Source: Providencia rettgeri (lineage in GTDB: Bacteria > Pseudomonadota > Gammaproteobacteria > Enterobacterales > Enterobacteriaceae). From it: DNA of 64,000 bases. How positions within the stretch are numbered: position 1 is the first letter of the stretch; every line of letters starts with the position of its first letter. Of the stretch, positions 48,178 through 57,266 are shown piece after piece. The translations under genes were made by a program, and so were the position numbers. The notes under the pieces were generated by a model. It worked only from the letters and a program-made list of their open reading frames with translations. It ran no database searches and was not told the DNA's origin. Where the stretch lies: the NCBI RefSeq assembly GCF_013255915.1, contig NZ_CP053896.1, forward strand, positions 868,001-932,000, read 5' to 3'.

Positions 48178-48213
48178 AAAATCTGATCTTTTTGAGTGAC
48201 AAGATCAGATTTT
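48178..48213 (-). terminator. Terminator of the MR/P-like operon
   Basis: A perfect 13-bp stem (AAAATCTGATCTT with AAGATCAGATTTT) and a ten-base loop are followed on the minus strand by U-rich TTTTCTTTATT. It lies 15 bases after the mrpJ-like stop. Confidence 0.88.
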
Positions 48214-48228
48214 ACTTTTGAATAGTGC

Positions 48229-48492
48229 TTAAAGATTTGTATTTACAAGAGAAAGGTTCTTATAGCTATTTTGTTCAAGAAAATAATCTAGGTCACACTG
48301 CAATACATTAGCAAATATACAGAGCCGATGAATCGTAAAATTCTGTGTACCGCGTTCATAACGGGAGATTTGCTGTTGGCTTAATCCCGACTTTTTCCCT
48401 AAAGTGTGTGCTGTCCATCCCATCTGTAAACGGCGTTTACGAACTTGTAGTCCTATATAGGCATTTGAAATTTCAGTTTGATATATTCTCAT
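48229..48492 (-). CDS. MrpJ-like XRE-family regulator
   Basis: An 87-residue HTH protein (about 17-71; WTAHTLGKKSGLSQQQISRYERG) placed last in an MR/P-like fimbrial operon, exactly where mrpJ sits in Proteus mirabilis. MrpJ represses flagellar genes when fimbriae are expressed; the same coupling is likely here but unproven. It follows the O-oligosaccharyltransferase gene by 49 bases and precedes the operon terminator. Confidence 0.82.
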   Translation of the reverse strand: MRIYQTEISNAYIGLQVRKRRLQMGWTAHTLGKKSGLSQQQISRYERGTQNFTIHRLCIFANVLQCDLDYFLEQNSYKNLSLVNTNL

Positions 48493-48541
48493 AATATTAT
48501 CCTGATTAATATCACACTACTTAAGTGTAAATAAGGTTTAG

Positions 48542-50002
48542 TTATGTGTTCTTATATTGATACGTTGTTTTTTCGAAAGTAATTGAATCTGATAGTCTAA
48601 TTGCTATGTTTTCATTTCGATAATTACCCTGAGTATAAAAAGATTTCTCTCCATTAAATAGAAATAACCCAATAATAAATACGCCTAATCCAATAATAAA
48701 TACAATAAAGCTGAATAGATAAGATAGTTGCTTGTTAATATAAAATAGGGATTGTTCCTCTAATGCAAAAGCGGCATCTGAGAATGATAAAAATAATATG
48801 ACGATCCCCCAGTGTAATACAGAAAGCAAAAAAGGGTATTCAACATGATTATGTATAATAATAGGGATTATTGATAGAATGATTGCCAATGGATAACCAT
48901 TTCCATTAATTTTATATTTTATAAAAGATTGAAATACGACATAGATACCTCCGGTTAATAATAAAGATAAAAATATCAAATTAATGAGTCCTCCAGTCAT
49001 CAGCCAGAGTAGTATTTCATTGTGTGGGTGAGGAACAATATACATTTTAGGACTAAAAAAAGGAATTGCTGTTCTTTCATAACTATTTTCAAATAAAAAT
49101 GATTGCTCCCATGCATCATACGGTTTTTCTAAGAATAAAGTAATAGAAAAACGTAGCATTTGTTTTAAATGGAATTGATTCATAACATCAGTTCCAATGT
49201 ACTGTGGGCATAGTTTTATTAAATAAACTCCAATAAAGATTGCTACAGCAATAATAAAATAACTAGCACTAACACGTAGAGGGTTTTTCTTGTAAAAAAG
49301 ACAAATGAAAATAAATGCACAAACAGTAAAGCTTAGCCAAGCAATAACAGATTGCAGAACGACTAAAGTTAATGTGAAAAATAAAATGCATGTTCCTAGT
49401 AATACAATCCTGATTTTTTCATGGCGTTTAGATAACAACGAAAATTGTGATAATACAAGAGTCATAAGAGATAATAAGCATGCAGTCGCCATGTTAACCG
49501 ATAATATATTAACTTGCTGTGATAAGCCATTTGAACGCATGCCTGATGCAAGATAAAAAATATCAGCTTCAAATATATATTGATATGCAGTAATAAAGAC
49601 TTGAGCTACATTAATAATGATATAACAGTAAATACAAAATGATTGTATTAACCATTTTTTTTTCACTTGTAACCCTGCAATATATAGTAATACGCCAACG
49701 GTAATACCAGAAAAATACCAAAAATCAACATTATTATTTTCTCCCTGATGAGATATTAACCCCATCATTAAAATAGCTAAAGAAAAACAGTAGCAAATAG
49801 CAGGTAATGTAATGATTATTTTAATTTTCCGATAGAAAACTGTAAATGCTATAATGGATATCGTCAAGGAAATAGATAACCAGCTAATAATGTTTTGTGG
49901 TAATGATTGTCTCAAGCTTCCTAGACTGTCAATATAAATAAGACTAGCAAGGTGCCAAACAATAAAGATACCAATAAATAGTGAGCGGGATATTATGATC
50001 AT
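48542..50002 (-). CDS. PglL/WaaL-like O-oligosaccharyltransferase (Wzy_C superfamily)
   Basis: A 486-residue integral membrane protein with about 12 hydrophobic segments and a large periplasmic loop at about 270-325. The family-defining motif HPHNEILLWLMTGG (His325, His327, Asn328) closes that loop, and a second motif HNHVEYPF (His384, Glu388) follows, as in PglL-type enzymes that carry a Wzy_C_2-like end. Such proteins move lipid-linked glycans onto periplasmic proteins, or onto lipid A (WaaL), or polymerise O units (Wzy). It lies 18 bases after the tip-adhesin gene and 49 before the mrpJ-like gene, in one operon. No other sugar genes are nearby, so protein O-glycosylation of a fimbrial subunit is the favoured inference. 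Confidence 0.75.
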   Translation of the reverse strand: MIIISRSLFIGIFIVWHLASLIYIDSLGSLRQSLPQNIISWLSISLTISIIAFTVFYRKIKIIITLPAICYCFSLAILMMGLISHQGENNNVDFWYFSGITVGVLLYIAGLQVKKKWLIQSFCIYCYIIINVAQVFITAYQYIFEADIFYLASGMRSNGLSQQVNILSVNMATACLLSLMTLVLSQFSLLSKRHEKIRIVLLGTCILFFTLTLVVLQSVIAWLSFTVCAFIFICLFYKKNPLRVSASYFIIAVAIFIGVYLIKLCPQYIGTDVMNQFHLKQMLRFSITLFLEKPYDAWEQSFLFENSYERTAIPFFSPKMYIVPHPHNEILLWLMTGGLINLIFLSLLLTGGIYVVFQSFIKYKINGNGYPLAIILSIIPIIIHNHVEYPFLLSVLHWGIVILFLSFSDAAFALEEQSLFYINKQLSYLFSFIVFIIGLGVFIIGLFLFNGEKSFYTQGNYRNENIAIRLSDSITFEKTTYQYKNT

Positions 50003-50020
50003 AGTACGCTTACCGCTATA

Positions 50021-51073
50021 TTAAATAAATGTTGCTATTAACCAAGCATTGCCTTTGTAGTCTCCAGGTTCGGCGTCATAGCCTGAAACTTTACTTTCAA
50101 TCGTAATGTTTTTTACTTTATCTATTGTTGTTTCGAGCGTTTTTCCACTTTGATTATTTTGTTCATCATAAAGTATAAGCTCAGAATAAATAGTATTATT
50201 TCCTGATTTTAAGGGAAGTCGTTTTTGTGGATCACTATCCGTGGCATAATCTAATGCTAATTTTACTTTAACTGGCTGTACTCTATCGCATGTATAAGTA
50301 ACAGTACGCGTTTCTTTACTATTAAATTCATAAGCATCCAATGTTTTGTGATCAATGTTTAAATTATCAATATTAGAATGGCAATTTGACGGATAATTGA
50401 TAACCGATGTAGTGAGATCTAATTTAACGGTGGCTTTATCAATAGGTACATAAATATCTGGTGTCCCATAGTCTTGGAATAATCGTGTGTAACCTGCAAT
50501 CATTGCATTTGGAATAACAATTTTTCCATCAACAGGGATATCTTTGACATAAACTCTAACGGTAAAAGGAAAATGAACAGTAAAAAATGATGTTGCTAAT
50601 GGCCCCATTTCTTCATTAGAGCATCCTCTCCCTGAAATATTCCGCCAGCCACTGGTTATTCCATTCTCAGAATAAAGTGTAAAAAATGTATTATTGTTTA
50701 TTTTAAATGCGGTCAGCCCTCCAATAGTAAAGCCTGCTTCTGGCATATAGGCAAAAACACGGTGGTAGGCATAAGCCGGAACAAGGCCTGCTGAATAATT
50801 ACCTTGTAAGAAATTCACAGTACAATATACAGACCCATAAGGCTGAGATGTGTTTTCATTAATAACAATACCGGAGCTATTTGCTGGGGCTATTAAAAAA
50901 TATTTATTGTTATCACTTCCAATTGCTGGTGTATCAGAAACAACAGAATTGTTAGATACTAAACTCATTTTATAGCCACCACCACTTCCTGAATAGCGAG
51001 TCGCACTATAGGAATTTAAGTTAACTAATAGCAGCAACAAAAATAATGGTGAATACTTGTTTATATTTTTCAT
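50021..51073 (-). CDS. Fimbrial tip adhesin (MrpH position)
   Basis: A 350-residue secreted protein with a signal peptide (about 1-24) and an N-terminal lectin-like region with a Ser/Gly/Asn-rich beginning (RYSGSGGGYKMS, VSNNSVVSD). The C-terminal pilin domain (about 215-350) has a cysteine pair (NYPSNCHSN and VTYTCDRVQPVKVKL) and ends AWLIATFI. A two-domain layout and the last structural position mark it as the tip adhesin. It is longer than MrpH of Proteus (275). It precedes the O-oligosaccharyltransferase gene by 18 bases. Confidence 0.8.
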   Translation of the reverse strand: MKNINKYSPLFLLLLLVNLNSYSATRYSGSGGGYKMSLVSNNSVVSDTPAIGSDNNKYFLIAPANSSGIVINENTSQPYGSVYCTVNFLQGNYSAGLVPAYAYHRVFAYMPEAGFTIGGLTAFKINNNTFFTLYSENGITSGWRNISGRGCSNEEMGPLATSFFTVHFPFTVRVYVKDIPVDGKIVIPNAMIAGYTRLFQDYGTPDIYVPIDKATVKLDLTTSVINYPSNCHSNIDNLNIDHKTLDAYEFNSKETRTVTYTCDRVQPVKVKLALDYATDSDPQKRLPLKSGNNTIYSELILYDEQNNQSGKTLETTIDKVKNITIESKVSGYDAEPGDYKGNAWLIATFI

Positions 51074-51088
51074 AAAGACTTCCCAATA

Positions 51089-51598
51089 TTACAGATAATC
51101 AACCATCACTGATAAAGCGGCACTAAATGGCCCAGCAGTGAGATTTTCAATAGCTTGATTAGTGACTAATTGTGATTGGATAACAACTTTCCCTGTATCA
51201 CCACTTACGGATGGAGCAATCCTTTCCCATTTATTAAGGTTGAGCGCATTACTTTTATTTTCTTCTGAGAAACGAATACCCAATCCATTAATAGAGGTTG
51301 CAAGTACGGTTTCATTGTTTATTGTCAAAGTGCTTCCTTCTCTTGGAGATAGGTAAACTTGTAAATTTTTTCGAAGTTCACATTGTTTAATGAGAATACC
51401 AAAGGACTGTTTTTCTTCAGTTAGTCTGTCTAGCGCTACCTCACGGAAATTAATGACTAATTCTTTTTCACCATTTTCTGCTGTAAGTACACATGGCGGT
51501 CGAACCAATTTTGCAGAAAGAGAAATTAGTACATCCGCTTGAGTGCCTAAGGAAACTAATAAACTAATTAAAGGGAATGAAAAACAAATAAATTTCAT
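51089..51598 (-). CDS. Minor fimbrial subunit (MrpG position)
   Basis: A 169-residue pilin-like protein with a signal peptide (about 1-21, SLGTQA), disulfide cysteines (RPPCVLTAENG and IKQCELR) and the C-terminal beta-zipper segment AALSVMVDYL. Adaptor or tip-fibrillum subunit by position, between the MrpF- and MrpH-like genes (gaps 11 and 15 bases). Confidence 0.8.
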   Translation of the reverse strand: MKFICFSFPLISLLVSLGTQADVLISLSAKLVRPPCVLTAENGEKELVINFREVALDRLTEEKQSFGILIKQCELRKNLQVYLSPREGSTLTINNETVLATSINGLGIRFSEENKSNALNLNKWERIAPSVSGDTGKVVIQSQLVTNQAIENLTAGPFSAALSVMVDYL

Positions 51599-51609
51599 TT
51601 CAATTCTCC

Positions 51610-52137
51610 TTATTGATAATCAAGATTAAAAGTAATAGTTGAGGAGAACCCCCCTGTTTTTAAAAGAGAACTAAAGGGCTTCTGAGCATAAACACCGAAT
51701 AAAAGTGTATTAACGGACCCTTTACCTGATTCAGTTACTGTACTGACATCAATTGTTGTATTCAGTTCTAGTTCCTTACCACGACTATCAGTCAGTGCTA
51801 ATAACACATTAGATTCACCAGTGGTTTTTAAATAATTAATACCATTATGTGTTTCAATATTTTGTGTATTTAACGTTATTTTGATCGTTTTATTCAAAGC
51901 CATCGCTGAACAGTCCATGATATCCAATTTAAATGGTTGCATATCTGAACGTCCTAATGTTTCGATTGAAGAAAAACGTAGCCCAGAAAGATATATTTTT
52001 TTCTGTGTATCATCATCACTTAGCCGGCAACCAAGCGGTACTAACACTCCTTCAAAGTAAACTGTTAGTGTATTGGCAAAGCTGGTATTCCATGTTAGGA
52101 ATAAAAAACTAAATAATAATATTGAGCATCTAATCAT
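51610..52137 (-). CDS. Minor fimbrial subunit (MrpF position)
   Basis: A 175-residue pilin-like protein with a signal peptide (about 1-21), cysteines in PLGCRLSDDD and IMDCSAMAL, and the C-terminal STITFNLDYQ typical of subunits that bind chaperone and usher. The start overlaps the preceding subunit by eight bases. Confidence 0.8.
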   Translation of the reverse strand: MIRCSILLFSFLFLTWNTSFANTLTVYFEGVLVPLGCRLSDDDTQKKIYLSGLRFSSIETLGRSDMQPFKLDIMDCSAMALNKTIKITLNTQNIETHNGINYLKTTGESNVLLALTDSRGKELELNTTIDVSTVTESGKGSVNTLLFGVYAQKPFSSLLKTGGFSSTITFNLDYQ

Positions 52138-52480
52138 AATTTATCTCCACACGTTGCATCTTATTACTAGCAGGAATAGAGAATAAAATGGTGTTATTGC
52201 GTAGTGGTTGAGTTAGCACATATTGGTTACTGCCTAATTTCAGTCTTAACGGTACCCAAGCTTGCTTTTGTATTGGTTTGCTACAATGAGAAAAATGCAT
52301 TTCCACACTATAGGTTGCTGCAATTAAAGTACTTTCATTTAATTTTAATGAGATATTAGGTAGACAAGGAGCAGTAACAATACGCGCATTAACATATATC
52401 GTGCCTGTTGTCACAGGCACCGCAGACTCAGCAAAAATAGGTATAGTAAAAGCCCATAGTGCTAGGTAATTCAATTTCAT
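52130..52480 (-). CDS. Short minor fimbrial subunit (MrpE position)
   Basis: A 116-residue protein with a signal peptide (about 1-19), pilin-type cysteines (VTAPCLPNIS and FSHCSKP) and C-terminal RVEINYD. It is clearly shorter than usual subunits (about 160-185) but shows no frameshift: the start, cysteines and end are in place. A compact subunit or one that lost a central part. Confidence 0.7.
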   Translation of the reverse strand: MKLNYLALWAFTIPIFAESAVPVTTGTIYVNARIVTAPCLPNISLKLNESTLIAATYSVEMHFSHCSKPIQKQAWVPLRLKLGSNQYVLTQPLRNNTILFSIPASNKMQRVEINYD

Positions 52481-52508
52481 TGTTCTGCTCCTATCTATTT
52501 TTTACTCA

Positions 52509-53237
52509 TTATTCCGTCACACTGCACTTTGAAGCTTGGCATTTGAAAGCAAGTGAGGGCTTTCCACCATAATCATTGATATATGTCAGGTAAGGTGTTG
52601 AAAATTTGGATGATTTAATCAGTTGATTAGATTTTGGCGGTATCATGACTGCGTCAAAATCACTTTCTTCAGATTGTTTTTGGCTGTTCCCTATACCAAT
52701 TACAGTTAAATAAAATGGTGTTGGGTTATCTAACGTATAACCCGATGATGTTGCTGTTAATGTTATGTATTTCGTCCAATCGGTTTTGCTTTGTGCAACA
52801 ATGCTTTCAGGGCGATAAAATAGTTTTACACGGCTCTGTAATGCAATTTGCAACACACCCGCTTCTGATGACTTAGGCGGGATTTCACGCAGGTTGTAAT
52901 AAAACAGGGATTCCCTGTCTTGCGGTAACTTTGCAATGTCGGGTGCGGTGCTTAGGCGAACTAGGCTAGTGGATTTGGGTTCCATGCGCTGAATCGGCGG
53001 AGTGGCAATAATAGGGCCTGTTTCCAGTTTTTGTTCTAACGCATTTTCTAACCACGACTGGGCCAAATAAGGCAATTCTGGGTTATCATTACGGATCGTA
53101 ATATTAATAGACGACTGGTTTCCATCGAAAATTATACGAGTACGATCAAGTGTAACCGCGGCATTCGCAGCTGAAATTACACTTGTAGTCAGCGTGAATA
53201 CGCTAGTAAGTAACAAAAAAGGGGAATTCAATTTCAT
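52509..53237 (-). CDS. Fimbrial periplasmic chaperone (MrpD-like)
   Basis: PapD-family chaperone of 242 residues with signal peptide (about 1-27). Family signatures: AVTLDRTRIIFDGNQSSINI at the mature start, LPYLAQSWLE, and the conserved LPQDRESLFYYNLREIPP. The F1-G1 region looks short (FGS type). It caps pilins by donor-strand complementation and delivers them to the usher encoded 13 bases upstream. Confidence 0.93.
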   Translation of the reverse strand: MKLNSPFLLLTSVFTLTTSVISAANAAVTLDRTRIIFDGNQSSINITIRNDNPELPYLAQSWLENALEQKLETGPIIATPPIQRMEPKSTSLVRLSTAPDIAKLPQDRESLFYYNLREIPPKSSEAGVLQIALQSRVKLFYRPESIVAQSKTDWTKYITLTATSSGYTLDNPTPFYLTVIGIGNSQKQSEESDFDAVMIPPKSNQLIKSSKFSTPYLTYINDYGGKPSLAFKCQASKCSVTE

Positions 53238-53250
53238 CTTAGTTCTCTTA

Positions 53251-55740
53251 TTAACGACAAATAATAGTTGGGTAAATTTCTTGAGGATTAATCACGTCAG
53301 GCACATCGGCACTACACTGGTGTTTATTTCCCCAGTAGAGATTGAGTAAGTCTTTAGGCTGGATACCAATAATCCACGTAATACCTTGTTCGCCAACAAT
53401 TCCGAGTTCAATATTGTTGCTATTACGTACGCTGGCGCCAAAAGGCGGATAAGTGTCATCAGCTAGTTTTAAGCGAGCAAACGTTTTTTCACCTTGAATT
53501 ACGTTGAGGCGACGATATCCGATTGCCCCACGAGTCAGAGTCGTATCAGTGACGGTCTCTAATGCTTCAACATCTTTTGGTAATTTACTGGTATTAATTG
53601 ATGCGCTGGTTTTCCGATAACTACTCACGTTTGGCAATACAGCGAGTCCAAAGTGATTAGTTTGATAAACGCCACCACTCAGAGGAACGTTAGCTGCACC
53701 AGGTGTTTCTATAACGAGTCGAGTACCACCATAAGCGGCTTGGTGCATGGCAATACCTTCTTTAATTAAGGTAATTCCACCATTAATTGATCCCCCAACG
53801 CTGTGATACTCGTTCGGGACATAACTCGCATTTCCTGAAATTGAGGCATAAGGAAGATTTTGGTTTAAATAACCACTAAAGCTGGTTTGGTCATTCTGAT
53901 GACTTCCTGTTTGATAACCGACATTTAAGTTATAATTGCGCTGCTCACTATATCCGCTATAACCGATATTATGTGTTGAACTGCGTTGGCCATTTTGGTT
54001 TCGGGTATAACCTTCAGAAAAGCTGACGCTGCTTCCTTGACTTAAAGGAATAGTGAAATACAAGCTGATCGCATCATCTTGATATCCCGCTCTTTTTGAA
54101 CGAGAAGCAGAAGCTGTCAGGTTAATATTTTTGAGCCCAATAGCCGCCCAATTTAAAAGAGTACTTAGGTATAAGCTGTATTGTTCTTCTGTTTCACTAT
54201 TCCAATACGTATTGTATTGATAGTTTCCACCCAATGAGAAATCATCAAAATATTTATTAATATTAATTTGATAGCTTTCTTTTTGAGCTTGGCTTTCATT
54301 ACCTGTACGTCGTTCATCCAACGTTTGTTGCAAAGAGCGATAGGTTTCATCAGAGAAACGATACCCTGCGAATGTAATGTCAGTTCTGGCTTCATCAAAT
54401 GATTTTGAATAACTAAGTCGATAACTTCGGCCAGTTAACGTTTTATCAAGTAATTGAGCATGTGACTGAGTCGCATCGAACGAAAGGCTACCGAATGAAA
54501 ACAGGTCACGACCAAAGCCTGCTGAAAATGCCTGATAATTTTTTGATAAAACGGAGCCCCCATAGATAGACCAAAGGTTATTTAACCCGTAAGAGAGTTC
54601 TCCCGAAGCAGTTAAATCACCTTCGAGCTGGCGGCCATTAAAACGTGGTTTACCCGCTGCAAATTTATAGCGGATTTGCCCTGGTCTCGTTAAGTAGGGT
54701 AATGCTGCAGTGGTAATGCTAAATTGTTGTTCTTCACCATTTTCTTCTCGCACAGTCACATCTAATGTTCCACGAATAGAGCTATCTAGTGTCTGGATAC
54801 GAAAGGGACCAGCAGGTACGGTTGTTTCTAAAACTATACGGTTATGGCTTTTGACAATAACAGTGGCATTAGTTTGAGCAATACCAATAATCTCTGGTGC
54901 ATAACCTGTTAATTTAGGGGGCATCATATTTTCATCGGTTTCAAGAGATACCCCGGTGTACTGCCAAGAATCAAAAATAGCAGAGTAAAAGTAGTTCTCA
55001 CCTAACGTTAAAATAGACGCAATGGATTTTATTGAGCGGTATGCAAATAATCGGCTAAATGTGGCATCACTATATTGGTTTTCGAAGCTTCCTGTCGATT
55101 TTCGATAGTTTGCTTGGTAATCACCGCGTAAACGCCATGCACCAAAATTAAGCCCTGTTGTTCCGTTAGCAGAAAGGTACGATTCTCGTGAACCTGAATT
55201 TTGATGCGTTAAAGAACCTGTTAGGTTGTAATCTAATAAAAATCCATTTACACCTTCCTCCCAACGTGAAGGAGGAACCCAACTTGGATCTGTATATTCT
55301 AAATAGCTTTGTGGGATTAAAATGGATAGCGTTAATGTCGATAAATCTACACTTAATGAAGCACCTTCAAGCGGAGATAAATCAAGGCATTTACCCTCAT
55401 CACGATATTTAATTAATTTAATTGCGTCCGGAGTAAGCCCTAAACGATCAAGAATATTAACGGGAACACAAACGGTATCGAATAAATTATTGTTTTGGGA
55501 TTGTGGCGCTATCACAGTGATATCTTGCGCACTACCCATGCCCTCATTATTGACTTTGAGATTTAAATGATAAATACCAGGCATAATAAATCCAGCCTGA
55601 GAAAATTGGCTAAAGTCAATATTTTGAGTGTCTTCTGTATCTAACATATCGGTATTGAATTCGACAGCATAGGCTAACGAAGAGATTGAAGATAAAAAAG
55701 AAGTCACAATGATGTAAGAGTAAATATTAAATTTAACCAT
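53251..55740 (-). CDS. Fimbrial outer-membrane usher (MrpC-like)
   Basis: PapC/FimD-family usher of 829 residues. Signal peptide about 1-25, N-terminal periplasmic domain (VEFNTDMLD, QAGFIMPGIYHLNLKVN), 24-strand barrel with plug, and two C-terminal domains ending with a cysteine pair (KHQCSADV, IICR). The conserved stretch SYRKTSASINTSKLPKDVE and RGAIGYRRL are visible. Assembles and secretes the fibre. Confidence 0.95.
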   Translation of the reverse strand: MVKFNIYSYIIVTSFLSSISSLAYAVEFNTDMLDTEDTQNIDFSQFSQAGFIMPGIYHLNLKVNNEGMGSAQDITVIAPQSQNNNLFDTVCVPVNILDRLGLTPDAIKLIKYRDEGKCLDLSPLEGASLSVDLSTLTLSILIPQSYLEYTDPSWVPPSRWEEGVNGFLLDYNLTGSLTHQNSGSRESYLSANGTTGLNFGAWRLRGDYQANYRKSTGSFENQYSDATFSRLFAYRSIKSIASILTLGENYFYSAIFDSWQYTGVSLETDENMMPPKLTGYAPEIIGIAQTNATVIVKSHNRIVLETTVPAGPFRIQTLDSSIRGTLDVTVREENGEEQQFSITTAALPYLTRPGQIRYKFAAGKPRFNGRQLEGDLTASGELSYGLNNLWSIYGGSVLSKNYQAFSAGFGRDLFSFGSLSFDATQSHAQLLDKTLTGRSYRLSYSKSFDEARTDITFAGYRFSDETYRSLQQTLDERRTGNESQAQKESYQININKYFDDFSLGGNYQYNTYWNSETEEQYSLYLSTLLNWAAIGLKNINLTASASRSKRAGYQDDAISLYFTIPLSQGSSVSFSEGYTRNQNGQRSSTHNIGYSGYSEQRNYNLNVGYQTGSHQNDQTSFSGYLNQNLPYASISGNASYVPNEYHSVGGSINGGITLIKEGIAMHQAAYGGTRLVIETPGAANVPLSGGVYQTNHFGLAVLPNVSSYRKTSASINTSKLPKDVEALETVTDTTLTRGAIGYRRLNVIQGEKTFARLKLADDTYPPFGASVRNSNNIELGIVGEQGITWIIGIQPKDLLNLYWGNKHQCSADVPDVINPQEIYPTIICR

Positions 55741-55774
55741 GATTTTTTCATCAAATTAATTATGAGTTTATTTA

Positions 55775-56344
55775 CTAGTCGTAAGTAACGTTGAATTTAA
55801 TTGTGGTAAAGTAATCACCAGGTGTAATTTCGTTATTACTTGTGCCTAATTCTGTTTCATATTTTAAAAAGCTCTCTTTACTTTTGTTATCAAAATAAAC
55901 GTAATTATTAGAAATAGAGTAGAGCTTATTTGGTATTAATAAATTATTGTTAATGTCGTATATATATAGAACAACTCCAGGCTTAGGGCCTGATAGTTTT
56001 ATTGCATTAGTATACGTATCTTGCAGCGCAAAAAAACGAATTTTAATACCTTTATGATTACTACTGTCATATTCACTAATACAGTTATTTAATTTTATAT
56101 AGAAAGGTCTTCGCATTAATTTTTCATCATCTATATTATTTATACTGTAATTAGAAATGTAATTATAGTTTATATATTGATACTGACTATCAGTTTCAAT
56201 TGAACAAGGTGCCGCAACGATATAACCTTGCATTACTGTTTCGCCTCGGAGGCCATCTTGAATATGTCCAAGGTTAGAGCTAGTCGCATTAGAGTTAATA
56301 GGGTTAAATAATAAGGCAATCCATAGATAAGTATTTTTTTTCAT
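55775..56344 (-). CDS. Minor fimbrial subunit (MrpB position)
   Basis: A 189-residue pilin-like protein with signal peptide (about 1-21), cysteines (VAAPCSIETDSQ and LNNCISEYD) and C-terminal FTTIKFNVTYD. In MR/P fimbriae MrpB ends fibre growth at the base; the same role is suggested by position between the major pilin and usher. Unusually rich in Asn and Tyr. Confidence 0.8.
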   Translation of the reverse strand: MKKNTYLWIALLFNPINSNATSSNLGHIQDGLRGETVMQGYIVAAPCSIETDSQYQYINYNYISNYSINNIDDEKLMRRPFYIKLNNCISEYDSSNHKGIKIRFFALQDTYTNAIKLSGPKPGVVLYIYDINNNLLIPNKLYSISNNYVYFDNKSKESFLKYETELGTSNNEITPGDYFTTIKFNVTYD

Positions 56345-56358
56345 AATGAGCCTTTTAT

Positions 56359-56378
56359 GGGGAGAGAATTCTCTCCCC
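56359..56378. promoter_or_regulatory. Palindrome between major and minor pilin genes
   Basis: GGGGAGAGAATTCTCTCCCC is a perfect 20-bp palindrome in the 42-base gap after the major pilin gene. It is GC-rich in an AT-rich setting and would form a stable RNA hairpin that limits readthrough or blocks 3' decay of pilin mRNA. Confidence 0.7.
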
Positions 56379-56386
56379 TAAAAAAA

Positions 56387-56938
56387 TTACTCGTATGTGA
56401 TTTTAAAGTCAGCGATAGAACTAAATTCACCTTCAGTAACTGGTGTTGCACCATCAACACGTTTAGCTAATGCAGTAAATTCTAAAACGTTTTCACCTTG
56501 GCGGTTACGAATTTGGCTTAGGATAGATTTAGCTTCATCAAATTTAAAATCTTTGATTTGAATACCGATATTCGAAGCGGTACCAGTAGTACCTAAGAAT
56601 TCTTTATCAGTACCGACATAGTTTTTACCACCAAAGGTAATTTTAATATCTTTAACAGCAACCCACTTACCTTCAGTGTCTTTGCTAAACTCATCAAAAT
56701 TACATTCTTTTAATTTGATAGCGATATCTTTTTCTGCTGCATTACCCGCTTCTAAAGATGCACGAGAAAGTTGACCAAATGGAACTTCTTGTTTTGTACT
56801 TTCTGATTCAATATTACATGGAGCATTAACAACTTGGCCGCTGAAATGTAATTCACCGCTATTACCACTAGCAAAGATAGAAGTTGAAATAGCAGAAGAC
56901 GCGAATAAAACAGCAATAGAAAGTTTATTTAATTTCAT
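56387..56938 (-). CDS. Major fimbrial pilin (MrpA-like)
   Basis: A 183-residue type 1-like pilin with signal peptide (about 1-23, SIFASG). Pilin hallmarks: GELHFSGQVVNAPCNIES with first Cys, second Cys in LKECNFDE, and C-terminal penultimate-Tyr segment ADFKITYE. First gene of the MR/P-like operon. Upstream is a 402-base region with a G9 tract; no invertible promoter repeats or recombinase gene were seen. Confidence 0.9.
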   Translation of the reverse strand: MKLNKLSIAVLFASSAISTSIFASGNSGELHFSGQVVNAPCNIESESTKQEVPFGQLSRASLEAGNAAEKDIAIKLKECNFDEFSKDTEGKWVAVKDIKITFGGKNYVGTDKEFLGTTGTASNIGIQIKDFKFDEAKSILSQIRNRQGENVLEFTALAKRVDGATPVTEGEFSSIADFKITYE

Positions 56939-57266
56939 ATCTTACATCCTTAAAAATAAGTAAATATTTGATCCCTAGTGAGCCTTTATATAAGTACTGC
57001 CATAGGAATAAAGTTCAGTATCCATAAATGGATTTTCAAATGTCCTAATCACAGAACGCTTAACGTAATCGTTTTTAGCGTGGGTCATTTCGACGGAAGG
57101 AATCTTATCCTTATCAGGTGTAAAATGGAATAAAACTCTTTGATTTTAATTAAATTTGAATTATTTAACTTATATTTAGTTTTTTTTAATATGTATCAAT
57201 GTTTTTATGCTAATTTAATTGTCTGTGAAATGTTTAATGTTTGTGCTTTTAAGGTGTTTTAAGGTT

